NCBI GenBank assembly: GCA_947626725.1 | Contig: CANQTI010000129.1 | Span: forward strand, 1 to 5,494 | Direction of reading: 5' to 3' | Length of the DNA: 5,494 nucleotides | Source: an uncultured Eisenbergiella sp. | GTDB taxonomy: Bacteria > Bacillota > Clostridia > Lachnospirales > Lachnospiraceae | Shown here: positions 1 through 5,494 of the stretch, in pieces | How the letters are laid out: each line of letters starts with the position of its first letter | Numbering within the stretch: the stretch's first letter is position 1 | The notes under the pieces: model-generated | The model's input: only the letters and a program-made list of their open reading frames with translations | What the model was told of the DNA's origin: nothing | Database searches by the model: none | Program-made: the position numbers and the translations under genes

Positions 1-2168
1 CGCATCATGCCGTACTGCCGCATCCGGGCGGACACGCTCATGCCGATACAGTTGACGATGCTGCAGACACAGATCAGAGCGATCACCGTCAGAAAACCGT
101 AAACAAAAATACAGAACGAATACCAGGCTCCTTTTGCCTCCGCATTGGAAAGCCGCTGATCGGAAAATGCGATTTCGTCACCCTCTCGTCCGGTATATGC
201 CTGTACCGTTTCCCAAAGCCTTTCCGCATCGCTGTCCGACGCCCCCTGTTTCAGCTGCAGATCCAGCACCGCATAGCCGCTTTCTCCTGTGAGTTCCTCG
301 AACAGTTCCTCCGAGCAGACGACGCTGACCGTGCCCGGCGTCTGATCAAAAGGGCCCTGACGCAGGACCCCCGCCACGGGGATCTCCTTCACAATTCCCA
401 TGGGATCCGTGAGCATGAGCACATCCCCTTCCCGCAGCGGCACATCCGTCTGATAAAAAGCCAGTACGCCATCTCCTGCTTCCGCCCTCCGCACGCTTCC
501 GGACAGGAGAGAATCCTGCGCCCAGGAAAACTGTTTTTCCTCATAGGAAAGCAGATGCAGGGCCACTTCTGTCTCCGCTGCCCGGACAGCCGTTCTCTCC
601 GGCCCGGGAGATGACGCCGTATGTTCTGTCGCTTCAGACCTCTCTGCCGCTTTACGGACAACGGCCGAAACGGCGGCGGAGCATCTGCCGAAAACCCGCT
701 TCACGGCAGGATCTGCTTCCAGCATGTTCGCCAGCTCCCTCGTCGGACAGTCCCCGCCTCCCGCCGCGCTCACCGTCAGATCAGGAGCATACGGCTGCAC
801 CGGTTTCAGTCCGTGCTGAAACAGGTCGATCAGGGTGGTGAAGCCAAGAAACAGGATGATGAACAGCGCAAAGGAGCCGCTGATGAGGAACAGATTCTTT
901 TTGCTTCCCCCGGCATGATGAAGGCCGAGAGAGCACTCCACGCCGCCACAACTCCGGCGCCTTCGGCCCCGACCCGCTTTTTGCCGCCCCCATTCCAATG
1001 CGGAGGCGCCTCCTGAAACCGCCGTCAGCGGCGACACAGAGGCCGCCTTTTTCGCGGGGGACCTGGCTGCCAGCAGCACCGTGAGAACTCCCACCGTCAC
1101 GCTGCTTGCGATTCCCAGAGAACTGATCCCGAGCGCGGGCATTTCCGCGAACATTCCCGGCGCCAGATAACGCAGCATGGCGCACAGGATCCAAATCACC
1201 AGACTGCCCGCCAGGACGGCCATAGGGACAGCCGCCGCGCACCAGCCCAGCGCTTCCCTTCGTACCAGCCTTTTTACCTGTTTCGGTTCCGCGCCCAGAC
1301 AGCGCAGCAGGCCGAAATATTCCGTCCTCCTGGCCACGTCGCTGTTCATGCTGCCGGTCAGCATCAAAATACCTGCCGCGATCACCAGCACGGCCAGAAG
1401 CGCGCCTGTCAGATACAGCTTCAGAATATAGCTGTCGGCGCTCTGCAAAAACAGGGCCAGCAGCCTGGTATTTCTGGCGATCTGTTTGTCCGCAAGGCCG
1501 AACTGCGCCTGCATCTGCTGCAGCGTCCGCTCCACCGGGCAGCCCGGGCCGAAAACCAGATAGAGGCCGCGGCTGTAAAAGGCCTCTTCTCCCAGGGACA
1601 GAAAGCCGTCCATATCCAGAAGGGCGCCGAACACGTCCTGTCGGGTGAGCAGGCTCACATTTCCCAGAAAGCCGCTGATCCTCCATTCCTTCACCTCGCC
1701 GTCCGGCAGTGTCATGCGCACCGTATCCCCTATCTTCGCCCCCAGACGGGATTTCACGCTCCCGGTGAAGCAGGCTTCTCCCGCTCCTTCCGGCCAGCTT
1801 CCCTCCAGCAGGGTCGTTCCCGGAAACATGGCGCGCCCCTCCGGCTCAAGCCCCAGGATCACCGTATCGACGCCGTCGATCTGATACCCCCGGTCGAGAC
1901 TGTAATTGACGGTCCCATACCAGGAGGAGGATTCCACCTGGGGCCAGGCGCGGACCAGCGCCGCCTGTTCCTCCGAAACCGCCAGACACGCATGCCAGGT
2001 TCCGTCCCTTTTCGCGGTCTGTATCCGCTCGCTCCGGATCTCCATATCCGCCATTCCGAAAATCGTCATTACCAGCGCAGCCGCCAGGAAAATGCAGAAG
2101 CGCGTCATCCGGCCCTGCCGTCTGCGCACCCGGGCCGCAGCGCGCACCAGATCCAGATAATGTCTCAT
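1..2168 (-). CDS. FtsX-type ABC transporter permease (3' end outside window)
   Basis: This is the membrane subunit paired with the preceding ATPase. I read 722 codons without a stop; the gene continues past the left edge. TM1 is at about 22-41, followed by a large extracytoplasmic domain (about 42-245) with a MacB-like core (TGSVKSRLGAKIGDTVRM). Three TM helices follow at about 248-270, 303-331 and 348-368, enclosing the first FtsX domain (DVARRTEYFGLLRCLGA). The second half starts near SKKNLFLISGSFALFIILF (TM about 425-450), has a second ectodomain (about 451-680) and a TM at about 683-711. It ends in SARMRQYGMMR, the start of a second FtsX domain. This suggests the 8-TM, two-FtsX-domain family, unlike the BceB type. 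ATG overlaps the ATPase stop, with GGGAGG 9 nt upstream. Substrate is unknown; peptide, lipid or lipoprotein export are guesses. Confidence 0.93.
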   Translation of the reverse strand, partial: MRHYLDLVRAAARVRRRQGRMTRFCIFLAAALVMTIFGMADMEIRSERIQTAKRDGTWHACLAVSEEQAALVRAWPQVESSSWYGTVNYSLDRGYQIDGVDTVILGLEPEGRAMFPGTTLLEGSWPEGAGEACFTGSVKSRLGAKIGDTVRMTLPDGEVKEWRISGFLGNVSLLTRQDVFGALLDMDGFLSLGEEAFYSRGLYLVFGPGCPVERTLQQMQAQFGLADKQIARNTRLLALFLQSADSYILKLYLTGALLAVLVIAAGILMLTGSMNSDVARRTEYFGLLRCLGAEPKQVKRLVRREALGWCAAAVPMAVLAGSLVIWILCAMLRYLAPGMFAEMPALGISSLGIASSVTVGVLTVLLAARSPAKKAASVSPLTAVSGGASALEWGRQKAGRGRRRRSCGGVECSLGLHHAGGSKKNLFLISGSFALFIILFLGFTTLIDLFQHGLKPVQPYAPDLTVSAAGGGDCPTRELANMLEADPAVKRVFGRCSAAVSAVVRKAAERSEATEHTASSPGPERTAVRAAETEVALHLLSYEEKQFSWAQDSLLSGSVRRAEAGDGVLAFYQTDVPLREGDVLMLTDPMGIVKEIPVAGVLRQGPFDQTPGTVSVVCSEELFEELTGESGYAVLDLQLKQGASDSDAERLWETVQAYTGREGDEIAFSDQRLSNAEAKGAWYSFCIFVYGFLTVIALICVCSIVNCIGMSVSARMRQYGMM

Positions 2169-3046
2169 TGCGCTCCGCCTCCCTTTCCGTCCGCTTCCGG
2201 CACGCCGTATTCCCCCGGCCTGTCTGACAGAGCGCAGCTCATTTCCGACCTGTCTGACAGAATGCCGTTCGTCCCCAGTTTGTCTGACAGAACGCTGTTT
2301 GTTCCCGGCCTGTCTGACAGAGCATCGATTTTCTCCGGCCTATCCGCCAGCCCGCCGTTCTGTGCCGGATAAGCCGCACCGAGCTGACTCAGCACGCCGT
2401 CCGTCACCTGAAACACCCGGTCCGCCGCCGCGGCCAGATTGCCGTTATGCGTGATCATCAACACGGTCTGCCGATAATGTCTGGACGCCGACAAAAGCAG
2501 CTCCATCACCTCCCGACTATTCCGGGAATCCAGATTTCCCGTCGGCTCGTCCGCCAGCACCAACGCCGGCCGCATGATCAGCGCCCGCCCGATGGCCGCG
2601 CGCTGCTGCTGCCCGCCGGAGAGCTGGCCGGGCAGATGATACCTTCTGTCCTGCAGGCCCAGCACCTCCAAAAGCTCCTCCAGCCGATCCCGGTCCGGCT
2701 TCCGATAGTCCAGCAATGCCGGAAACAGAATGTTCTGCTCCACATTCAGCTCCGGGATCAAATGAAATGACTGAAAAATGAACCCGATCTTCTGCCGCCG
2801 GAAGACGGTCCGTCTCTTTTCCTTCATGGCGAACAGATCCTCTCCGTCGATCCACACCTTTCCCGCGGTGGGCAGGTCCAGCCCGCCGATGCAGTTCAGC
2901 AGCGTGCTTTTGCCGGAACCGGAGGCTCCCACCACTGCCGCAAACTCTCCTTTCTGCAAAACCAGGTTCACATCCTGCAGCGCGCGCACCGCCGTTTCGC
3001 CGCTTCCGTATACCTTCTCCAGATGCTCCGTTCTCAAAATTTCCAA
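2165..3046 (-). CDS. ABC transporter ATP-binding protein (MacB/LolD type) with repeat tail
   Basis: This 293-residue ATPase powers the FtsX-type permease encoded directly downstream. All nucleotide-binding motifs are present: Walker A GASGSGKST (40-48, K46), Q-loop Q92, signature LSGGQQQR (142-149), Walker B ending LADEP (164-168, catalytic E167), D-loop NLDS (171-174) and switch H200. LSGGQQQRAAIGRAL and DEPTGNLDS are typical of the MacB/LolD/FtsE group, which usually ends after about 220-235 residues. Here the protein continues for about 60 residues: five 10-residue repeats (LSDRPGTNxx, 233-282) and a Gly-rich end. The start is TTG, chosen because AAAGGAG lies 10 nt upstream and the fold begins at once (EILRTEHLEKVYG). 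The stop overlaps the permease start as ATGA, implying coupled translation. The tail's function is unknown. Confidence 0.95.
   Translation of the reverse strand: MEILRTEHLEKVYGSGETAVRALQDVNLVLQKGEFAAVVGASGSGKSTLLNCIGGLDLPTAGKVWIDGEDLFAMKEKRRTVFRRQKIGFIFQSFHLIPELNVEQNILFPALLDYRKPDRDRLEELLEVLGLQDRRYHLPGQLSGGQQQRAAIGRALIMRPALVLADEPTGNLDSRNSREVMELLLSASRHYRQTVLMITHNGNLAAAADRVFQVTDGVLSQLGAAYPAQNGGLADRPEKIDALSDRPGTNSVLSDKLGTNGILSDRSEMSCALSDRPGEYGVPEADGKGGGAQ
2178..2183 (-). promoter_or_regulatory. Ribosome-binding site of the permease
   Basis: GGGAGG on the minus strand, 9 nt from the permease ATG at 2168. It lies inside the last codons of the ATPase gene, just beyond the 30-bp repeat array. Together with the ATGA overlap it indicates translational coupling. 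Confidence 0.8.
2201..2350 (-). repeat. 30-bp tandem repeat, 5 copies, at the 3' end of the ATPase gene
   Basis: Five 30-bp units begin at 2201, 2231, 2261, 2291 and 2321. Four contain TGTCTGACAG at their right end (2221, 2251, 2281, 2311); the fifth is degenerate (TATCCGCCAG at 2341). With the preceding C, three of the cores read CTGTCTGACAG, a dyad CTGTC-T-GACAG. The units encode ten residues each (LSDRPGTNSV, LSDKLGTNGI and similar; ATPase residues 233-282). The core is nearly invariant at nucleotide level, with identical Leu, Ser and Asp codons in four copies, while the other bases vary widely. Confidence 0.95.
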
Positions 3047-3056
3047 TGTTCCCTTA

Positions 3057-3063
3057 CTCCTTT
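3057..3063 (-). promoter_or_regulatory. Ribosome-binding site fixing the TTG start of the ATPase
   Basis: AAAGGAG on the minus strand, 10 nt upstream of TTG at 3046. No ATG is available near the start of the ABC fold, and a second TTG at codon 4 would be 19 nt from the SD, so the first TTG is preferred. Confidence 0.85.
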
Positions 3064-3103
3064 CGGTTTTTCCGGCGCACCTTTTGATCCGTGCGTCAGT
3101 TTT

Positions 3104-3148
3104 ATTATAAGAACAGAAGCTTACGGGCAGATGAAAGCCCGCTTACGG
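3104..3148 (-). promoter_or_regulatory. Candidate internal promoter with direct-repeat operator upstream of the ATPase
   Basis: The minus strand has a perfect TATAAT at 3109-3104. No good -35 exists, but CCGTAAGC occurs twice, at 3148-3141 (overlapping the kinase stop) and 3126-3119, exactly 22 bp apart. The nearer copy ends 9 bp before the -10. Direct repeats at multiples of about 11 bp replacing a -35 are typical of promoters activated by PhoB/OmpR regulators. The operon's own regulator is the natural candidate, which would allow the transporter pair to be expressed beyond the regulator and kinase. The repeats are seen; the role is inferred. Confidence 0.4.
3124..3141 (-). other. Small hairpin after the kinase stop
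   Basis: CGGGC and GCCCG form a 5-bp stem around an 8-nt loop just past the kinase TAA. No U-tract follows, so it is probably not an efficient terminator. It overlaps the direct-repeat element. Confidence 0.3.
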
Positions 3149-4606
3149 TTTTGTAAGAAAGGCCTCCGGAAAAACGACGGAGAAAACGGAGCCCCGGCCC
3201 GGCGTGCTCTCCACGCTCAGAACGCCGCCCTGCCCTTCTACGATAGCCTTCGCCAACGGGAGTCCCAGCCCCAGTCCCTCCTCCGCACCCTGCCCGGGAT
3301 CGCCGCCGCGATAAAACCGCTTGAAAATATGATACATGTCCTCCGGCGCAATACCGCAGCCGTCATCGGAAACGGACAGACGCAGACACCCCGGAGATGT
3401 CTGCCAGCCGATCCGGATCCTGCCGCCCTCCCCCGTATGATCCAGCGCGTTTTTAACCAGATTTTCCAGCGCCTCCGCCGTCCAGACCGGATCGCAGCAT
3501 ACCAGGACCCGCGGATCCCCTTCCAAACGGATCTGCTTGCCTTCCCGTCCGGCCCGCGCCCGCAGCTGCTGCACGGCGCGTTCTGCCAGATCCCCTGCCT
3601 GGACGCGGCTCTGCTCAAAGACCACGCCGCCCACATCCAGGCGAGCCATTTTCAAAAGCGTCCGGATCAGCGATTCCATCCGGTCCACGGACTGCCGCGC
3701 CCTGCCCGCAAACGAGGAAACAGCTGCCAGCGCCTCCTGTGCAGCGGCACCCGTCATCCCCTGGGGCACAACATCTTCCATCCCCTGGGCCACAGCATCC
3801 ACTATCTCCTGGGGGACGGCATTCTCCTTTCCCCGGGGCACAGCATCCGCCTTCCCCCGAAGCATGGCATCCGCCCTCTCCCGAAGCATGGCATCCGCCT
3901 TCCCCCGGAGCATGGCATCCGCCCTCTCCCGCGCTGCACTTTTTCCTCCGAAGGCGCTTTCCGTTTCCATAATATCCAGATACAGAGACAGCGCGGCCAG
4001 CGGCGTCTTGAGCTGATGGGAAATATCCGATATCATGTCCCGCAGGAAGAGCTTCGACCGCCGCTCCTCCTCATTGCTGGACCGCAGCGCTCTCGCCAGC
4101 TCTTCCACAGCGGAAAGGAGACTGTAATAGCCGCCTGTCTCTCCGGAAGGAAGATGTTTTTCAAAATCGCCCTGCAAAAACGCCTCGACCACCTCCTGTG
4201 CCCCGTGATAAGCTGCCTCCCGGCGCGTCAGCGCAATGGCGCTTCCGACCAGAAGACAAAGACTGAAAAGCAGAACGCCCCCGCAAAAAAGCTCCGGCAC
4301 CAGCCGCTCCAGACGCTTCATGCCGGGGAATGCGGCCGGGCTGTCGGTTTCCCCCCGTCCCGTCCTTTCCAGAAAATCCCATCCCTGCGCACTGGCCTTC
4401 CCGCCGAGCGCGGCAGCCACGGTCTTCTCTTCCACACCCTGCGCCAGCAAACCGGAAACGAGGACCGCATCCCTTTCCCGCAGGCTCTGACGGACTTCTC
4501 CCAGGATCAACGCAGAGGCCAAACCCGCGCACAATAGCCAGAGGACGCACAGTGCCGCGAGGAAGCGGTAAAAAACAGTGTTTTGTTTCTCTCGTAAAAA
4601 TTCCAT
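3143..4606 (-). CDS. Membrane sensor histidine kinase with a repeat insert in the DHp domain
   Basis: This 487-residue inner-membrane kinase is the partner of the upstream response regulator. It has TM1 at about 12-36, a short extracytoplasmic segment of about 65 residues, TM2 at about 105-127, then a cytoplasmic linker. The H-box SDISHQLKTPL places the phosphorylated histidine at H197. The ATPase domain has an N-box (ENLVKNALDH, N382 and N386), G1 box DDGCGI (414-419), F-box around FKRF (428-431) and G2 box GLGLGL (444-449), so it looks catalytically complete. Residues 228-291 are eight tandem 8-residue repeats (consensus ADAMLRGK, drifting to DAVPQGM). They lie between DHp helix 1 (ending near ALSLYLDIME) and helix 2 (SFAGRARQSVDRMESLIRTLLKMARLD), where relatives have only a short turn. 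The ATG has AAAGGAG 7 nt upstream. The stimulus cannot be read from sequence. Confidence 0.95.
   Translation of the reverse strand: MEFLREKQNTVFYRFLAALCVLWLLCAGLASALILGEVRQSLRERDAVLVSGLLAQGVEEKTVAAALGGKASAQGWDFLERTGRGETDSPAAFPGMKRLERLVPELFCGGVLLFSLCLLVGSAIALTRREAAYHGAQEVVEAFLQGDFEKHLPSGETGGYYSLLSAVEELARALRSSNEEERRSKLFLRDMISDISHQLKTPLAALSLYLDIMETESAFGGKSAARERADAMLRGKADAMLRERADAMLRGKADAVPRGKENAVPQEIVDAVAQGMEDVVPQGMTGAAAQEALAAVSSFAGRARQSVDRMESLIRTLLKMARLDVGGVVFEQSRVQAGDLAERAVQQLRARAGREGKQIRLEGDPRVLVCCDPVWTAEALENLVKNALDHTGEGGRIRIGWQTSPGCLRLSVSDDGCGIAPEDMYHIFKRFYRGGDPGQGAEEGLGLGLPLAKAIVEGQGGVLSVESTPGRGSVFSVVFPEAFLTKP
3734..3925 (-). repeat. 24-bp tandem repeat, 8 copies, in kinase gene
   Basis: Eight head-to-tail 24-bp units start at 3734, 3758, 3782, 3806, 3830, 3854, 3878 and 3902 on the plus strand, with a worn ninth at 3926-3949. 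The plus-strand core AGCATGGCATCCGCC recurs at 3861, 3885 and 3909. Each unit encodes 8 residues, in frame (kinase residues 228-291). The three units at 3854-3925 differ from one another at only one to three bases, while those at 3734-3829 are well diverged, so recent growth seems to have been at the 5' side of the array on the coding strand. Because 24 is a multiple of three, copy-number change keeps the kinase in frame. Confidence 0.95.
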
Positions 4607-4613
4607 GCCTTTG

Positions 4614-4620
4614 CTCCTTT
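4614..4620 (-). promoter_or_regulatory. Ribosome-binding site of the histidine kinase
   Basis: AAAGGAG on the minus strand, 7 nt from the ATG at 4606. Spacing is ideal and fixes the kinase start. Confidence 0.9.
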
Positions 4621-4639
4621 CCTGCTTTCCGGCTTTCCG
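4616..4639 (-). repeat. 8-bp tandem repeat (3 copies) overlapping the kinase RBS
   Basis: On the coding strand the three octamers read CGGAAAGC, CGGAAAGC and AGGAAAGG. The last one supplies most of the kinase SD. The repeat lies in the 51-nt gap between the regulator stop and the kinase start. Confidence 0.7.
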
Positions 4640-4657
4640 AAAATGATCGGCGCTCCC

Positions 4658-5416
4658 CTATATCTCCCATCGGTAGCCCATCCCCCGCACGGTCAGCAGA
4701 TGCTGCGGCGCGGACGGATCTTTTTCCGTTTTTTCCCGCAGACGTCTTACATAAACGGACAGCGTATTGTCATCCACATAACTGCCGAAACCGTCCCACA
4801 GCGCGTCCAGAATCTGTTCCCGCGTCAGCACGCGCCCCGGATTCTGCATGAACAGACACAAAAGCCGATATTCCATGGCCGTCAGCTCCAGCAGATGCCG
4901 GCCGCTTTCCGTTTCCGCATAAACGCGGCCTGCCAGCGGCTCCAGACAGAGGTTCCCATGGCGCAGACACTCTGCGGACCGCACGTTTCCGGCACACCCT
5001 CCAATAGCCCTGGCACGCTCCCCGGCAGCCCCGCTCCGTTCCGCCGATGCCTTCCGCCGCAGCACCGCCCGGATACGGGAAACCAGCTCGCCCAGCCGAA
5101 AAGGTTTGGTGATATAATCGTCTCCGCCGCCGTCCAGCCCGCGAATGACACTGGTTTCCTCATCGGCGGCCGTGAGAAAAATCACCGGCACATCGCTCCC
5201 CGCCTGCCGCACCCGTTCGCATACCGCAAAGCCGGACCCGTCCGGCAGCGTCACATCCAGGAGCAGGAGATCATAATGTGTCTCCCGATCTTCCAGAAGG
5301 CCGATCGCCTCCCGTACGGTTCGAACCGCGGTCACCCGAAATCCGTTCTTTCCAAGAGCATAGATCAGGCCGTCGCACAGCCCCGCATCATCCTCCAAAA
5401 GCAGAAGTCTTTCCAT
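4658..5416 (-). CDS. OmpR/PhoB-family response regulator
   Basis: This 252-residue protein is a DNA-binding response regulator, the cytoplasmic output of the two-component system whose kinase follows 51 nt downstream. Residues 1-120 form the receiver domain: acidic pocket E8/D9/D10, phospho-acceptor D54 (in LLLDVTLPDG), T82 and K104 (in YITKPF). Residues about 152-252 form a winged-helix DNA-binding domain with the typical ELTAMEYRLL and VRGMGYRWE motifs; helix VDDNTLSVYVRRLR is the likely recognition helix. The linker (about 122-152) is long and rich in Ala, Gly and Arg. The ATG is supported because MERLLLLEDD is the canonical start of the fold and no in-frame ATG, GTG or TTG lies between it and the SD upstream. 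That SD is 28 nt away, with a hairpin between. Family assignment is firm; target genes are inferred to include this operon. Confidence 0.96.
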   Translation of the reverse strand: MERLLLLEDDAGLCDGLIYALGKNGFRVTAVRTVREAIGLLEDRETHYDLLLLDVTLPDGSGFAVCERVRQAGSDVPVIFLTAADEETSVIRGLDGGGDDYITKPFRLGELVSRIRAVLRRKASAERSGAAGERARAIGGCAGNVRSAECLRHGNLCLEPLAGRVYAETESGRHLLELTAMEYRLLCLFMQNPGRVLTREQILDALWDGFGSYVDDNTLSVYVRRLREKTEKDPSAPQHLLTVRGMGYRWEI

Positions 5417-5417
5417 G

Positions 5418-5443
5418 AAAAAAGTCGAGTAGACAGTCTCGAC
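5418..5443 (-). terminator. Hairpin plus U6 immediately before the regulator ATG (terminator-like)
   Basis: On the minus strand GTCGAG (5443-5438), an 8-nt loop and CTCGAC (5429-5424) form a perfect 6-bp stem followed by TTTTTT (5423-5418), then C and the ATG. This has the form of a weak intrinsic terminator pointing into the operon. It could instead bridge the SD to the start codon, or act as an attenuator with the arm at 5457-5453. The inverted repeat and T-tract are plain; the role is inferred. Confidence 0.5.
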
Positions 5444-5444
5444 A

Positions 5445-5451
5445 CTCCTTT
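5445..5451 (-). promoter_or_regulatory. Distant Shine-Dalgarno of the response regulator
   Basis: AAAGGAG on the minus strand, identical to the SDs of kinase and ATPase, but 28 nt from the ATG at 5416. The bases just before the ATG (CGACTTTTTTC) hold no SD. If the 20-nt hairpin between them folds, the effective spacing becomes 8 nt. Confidence 0.65.
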
Positions 5452-5457
5452 CTCGAG

Positions 5458-5463
5458 TTTATA
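5458..5463 (-). promoter_or_regulatory. Possible -10 element of the operon promoter
   Basis: TATAAA on the minus strand, in the context CATTATAAACTCG. No convincing TTGACA-like -35 lies 16-18 bp upstream, so it would need an activator. GCAAGC starts 15 bp upstream, the same offset as GTAAGC before the TATAAT in the kinase-ATPase gap. If this is the promoter, the transcript would start about at the SD. Alternatively the true promoter lies outside the window. Confidence 0.35.
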
Positions 5464-5494
5464 ATGTGAAAGGCTTGCCTACTGCCCCTCACGG

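Noticed and set aside
900..1020. Possible frameshift in the permease, where the sequence turns Arg-rich and loses similarity (RQKAGRGRRRSCGGVECSLG)
   Set aside because: Codon-by-codon reading keeps one frame from PAKKAASVSPL through to SKKNLFLISGSFALF, so this is a divergent linker between the two halves, not a break.
781..1686. 301-codon open frame on the minus strand in another frame of the permease region
   Set aside because: The permease frame runs without a stop through this span and encodes TM helices and an FtsX domain; the alternative is Gly/Arg-rich shadow sequence.
2201..2350. CRISPR-like array suggested by regular 30-bp spacing
   Set aside because: The period is 30 bp with a 10-11 bp conserved core and no separate spacers, and it is in frame within the ATPase gene, so it is a coding tandem repeat.
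2165..3046. Assignment as a BceAB-type bacitracin/antimicrobial peptide module
   Set aside because: The four-gene order is similar, but the permease has a large ectodomain after TM1 and another in its second half, rather than the single ectodomain of BceB permeases, so a specific substrate cannot be claimed.
3119..3141. Intrinsic terminator after the kinase gene
   Set aside because: The hairpin has only five base pairs and no U-tract follows; the bases overlap a direct repeat that fits an operator better.
3023..4537. 504-codon open frame on the plus strand, opposite the kinase gene
   Set aside because: It is antisense to a complete, motif-rich kinase, shows no recognisable domain, and gains length from GC-rich sequence and the stop-free 24-bp repeat, which is open in all three plus-strand frames.
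4643..5464. 273-codon open frame on the plus strand, opposite the response regulator
   Set aside because: The opposite strand encodes an intact regulator with all key residues; the plus-strand product is Pro/Gln/Arg-rich with no domain.

Overview
The window holds one tightly packed operon on the minus strand, read from right to left. It encodes a two-component system followed by an ABC exporter: an OmpR/PhoB-type response regulator (5416-4658), a membrane sensor histidine kinase (4606-3143), a MacB/LolD-type ATPase (3046-2165) and an FtsX-type permease (from 2168, running off the left edge after 722 codons). The DNA is GC-rich. The three upstream genes carry the same strong AAAGGAG ribosome-binding site. 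That, with the gene order and protein style, suggests a GC-rich Clostridia/Lachnospiraceae-like gut Firmicute; this assignment is inference.

Layout from right to left. Positions 5417-5494 are a short leader with a possible -10 box, a Shine-Dalgarno (SD) site unusually far (28 nt) from the regulator's ATG, and a hairpin plus U6 tract directly before that ATG. A 51-nt gap then leads to the kinase, with its SD inside a threefold octamer repeat. A 96-nt gap between kinase and ATPase has a perfect TATAAT and a pair of 8-bp direct repeats 22 bp apart. ATPase and permease overlap by four bases (ATGA). No mobile element, RNA gene or CRISPR array is visible, and no stretch over 300 bases lacks a gene.

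The likely logic is that the kinase senses a signal through its short extracytoplasmic domain and phosphorylates the regulator at Asp54. The regulator then controls the operon, possibly with extra control of the transporter pair from the 96-nt gap. ATPase and permease would form an exporter or mechanotransmission complex of unknown substrate. The permease looks like the 8-TM, two-FtsX-domain type rather than the BceB type.

The unusual part is in-frame tandem repetition. The kinase has eight 24-bp units (8 residues each) lying between the two helices of its dimerisation/phosphotransfer domain. The ATPase has five 30-bp units (10 residues each) as a C-terminal tail, each built around a palindromic core. 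The regulator linker and the permease ectodomain also carry low-complexity stretches.
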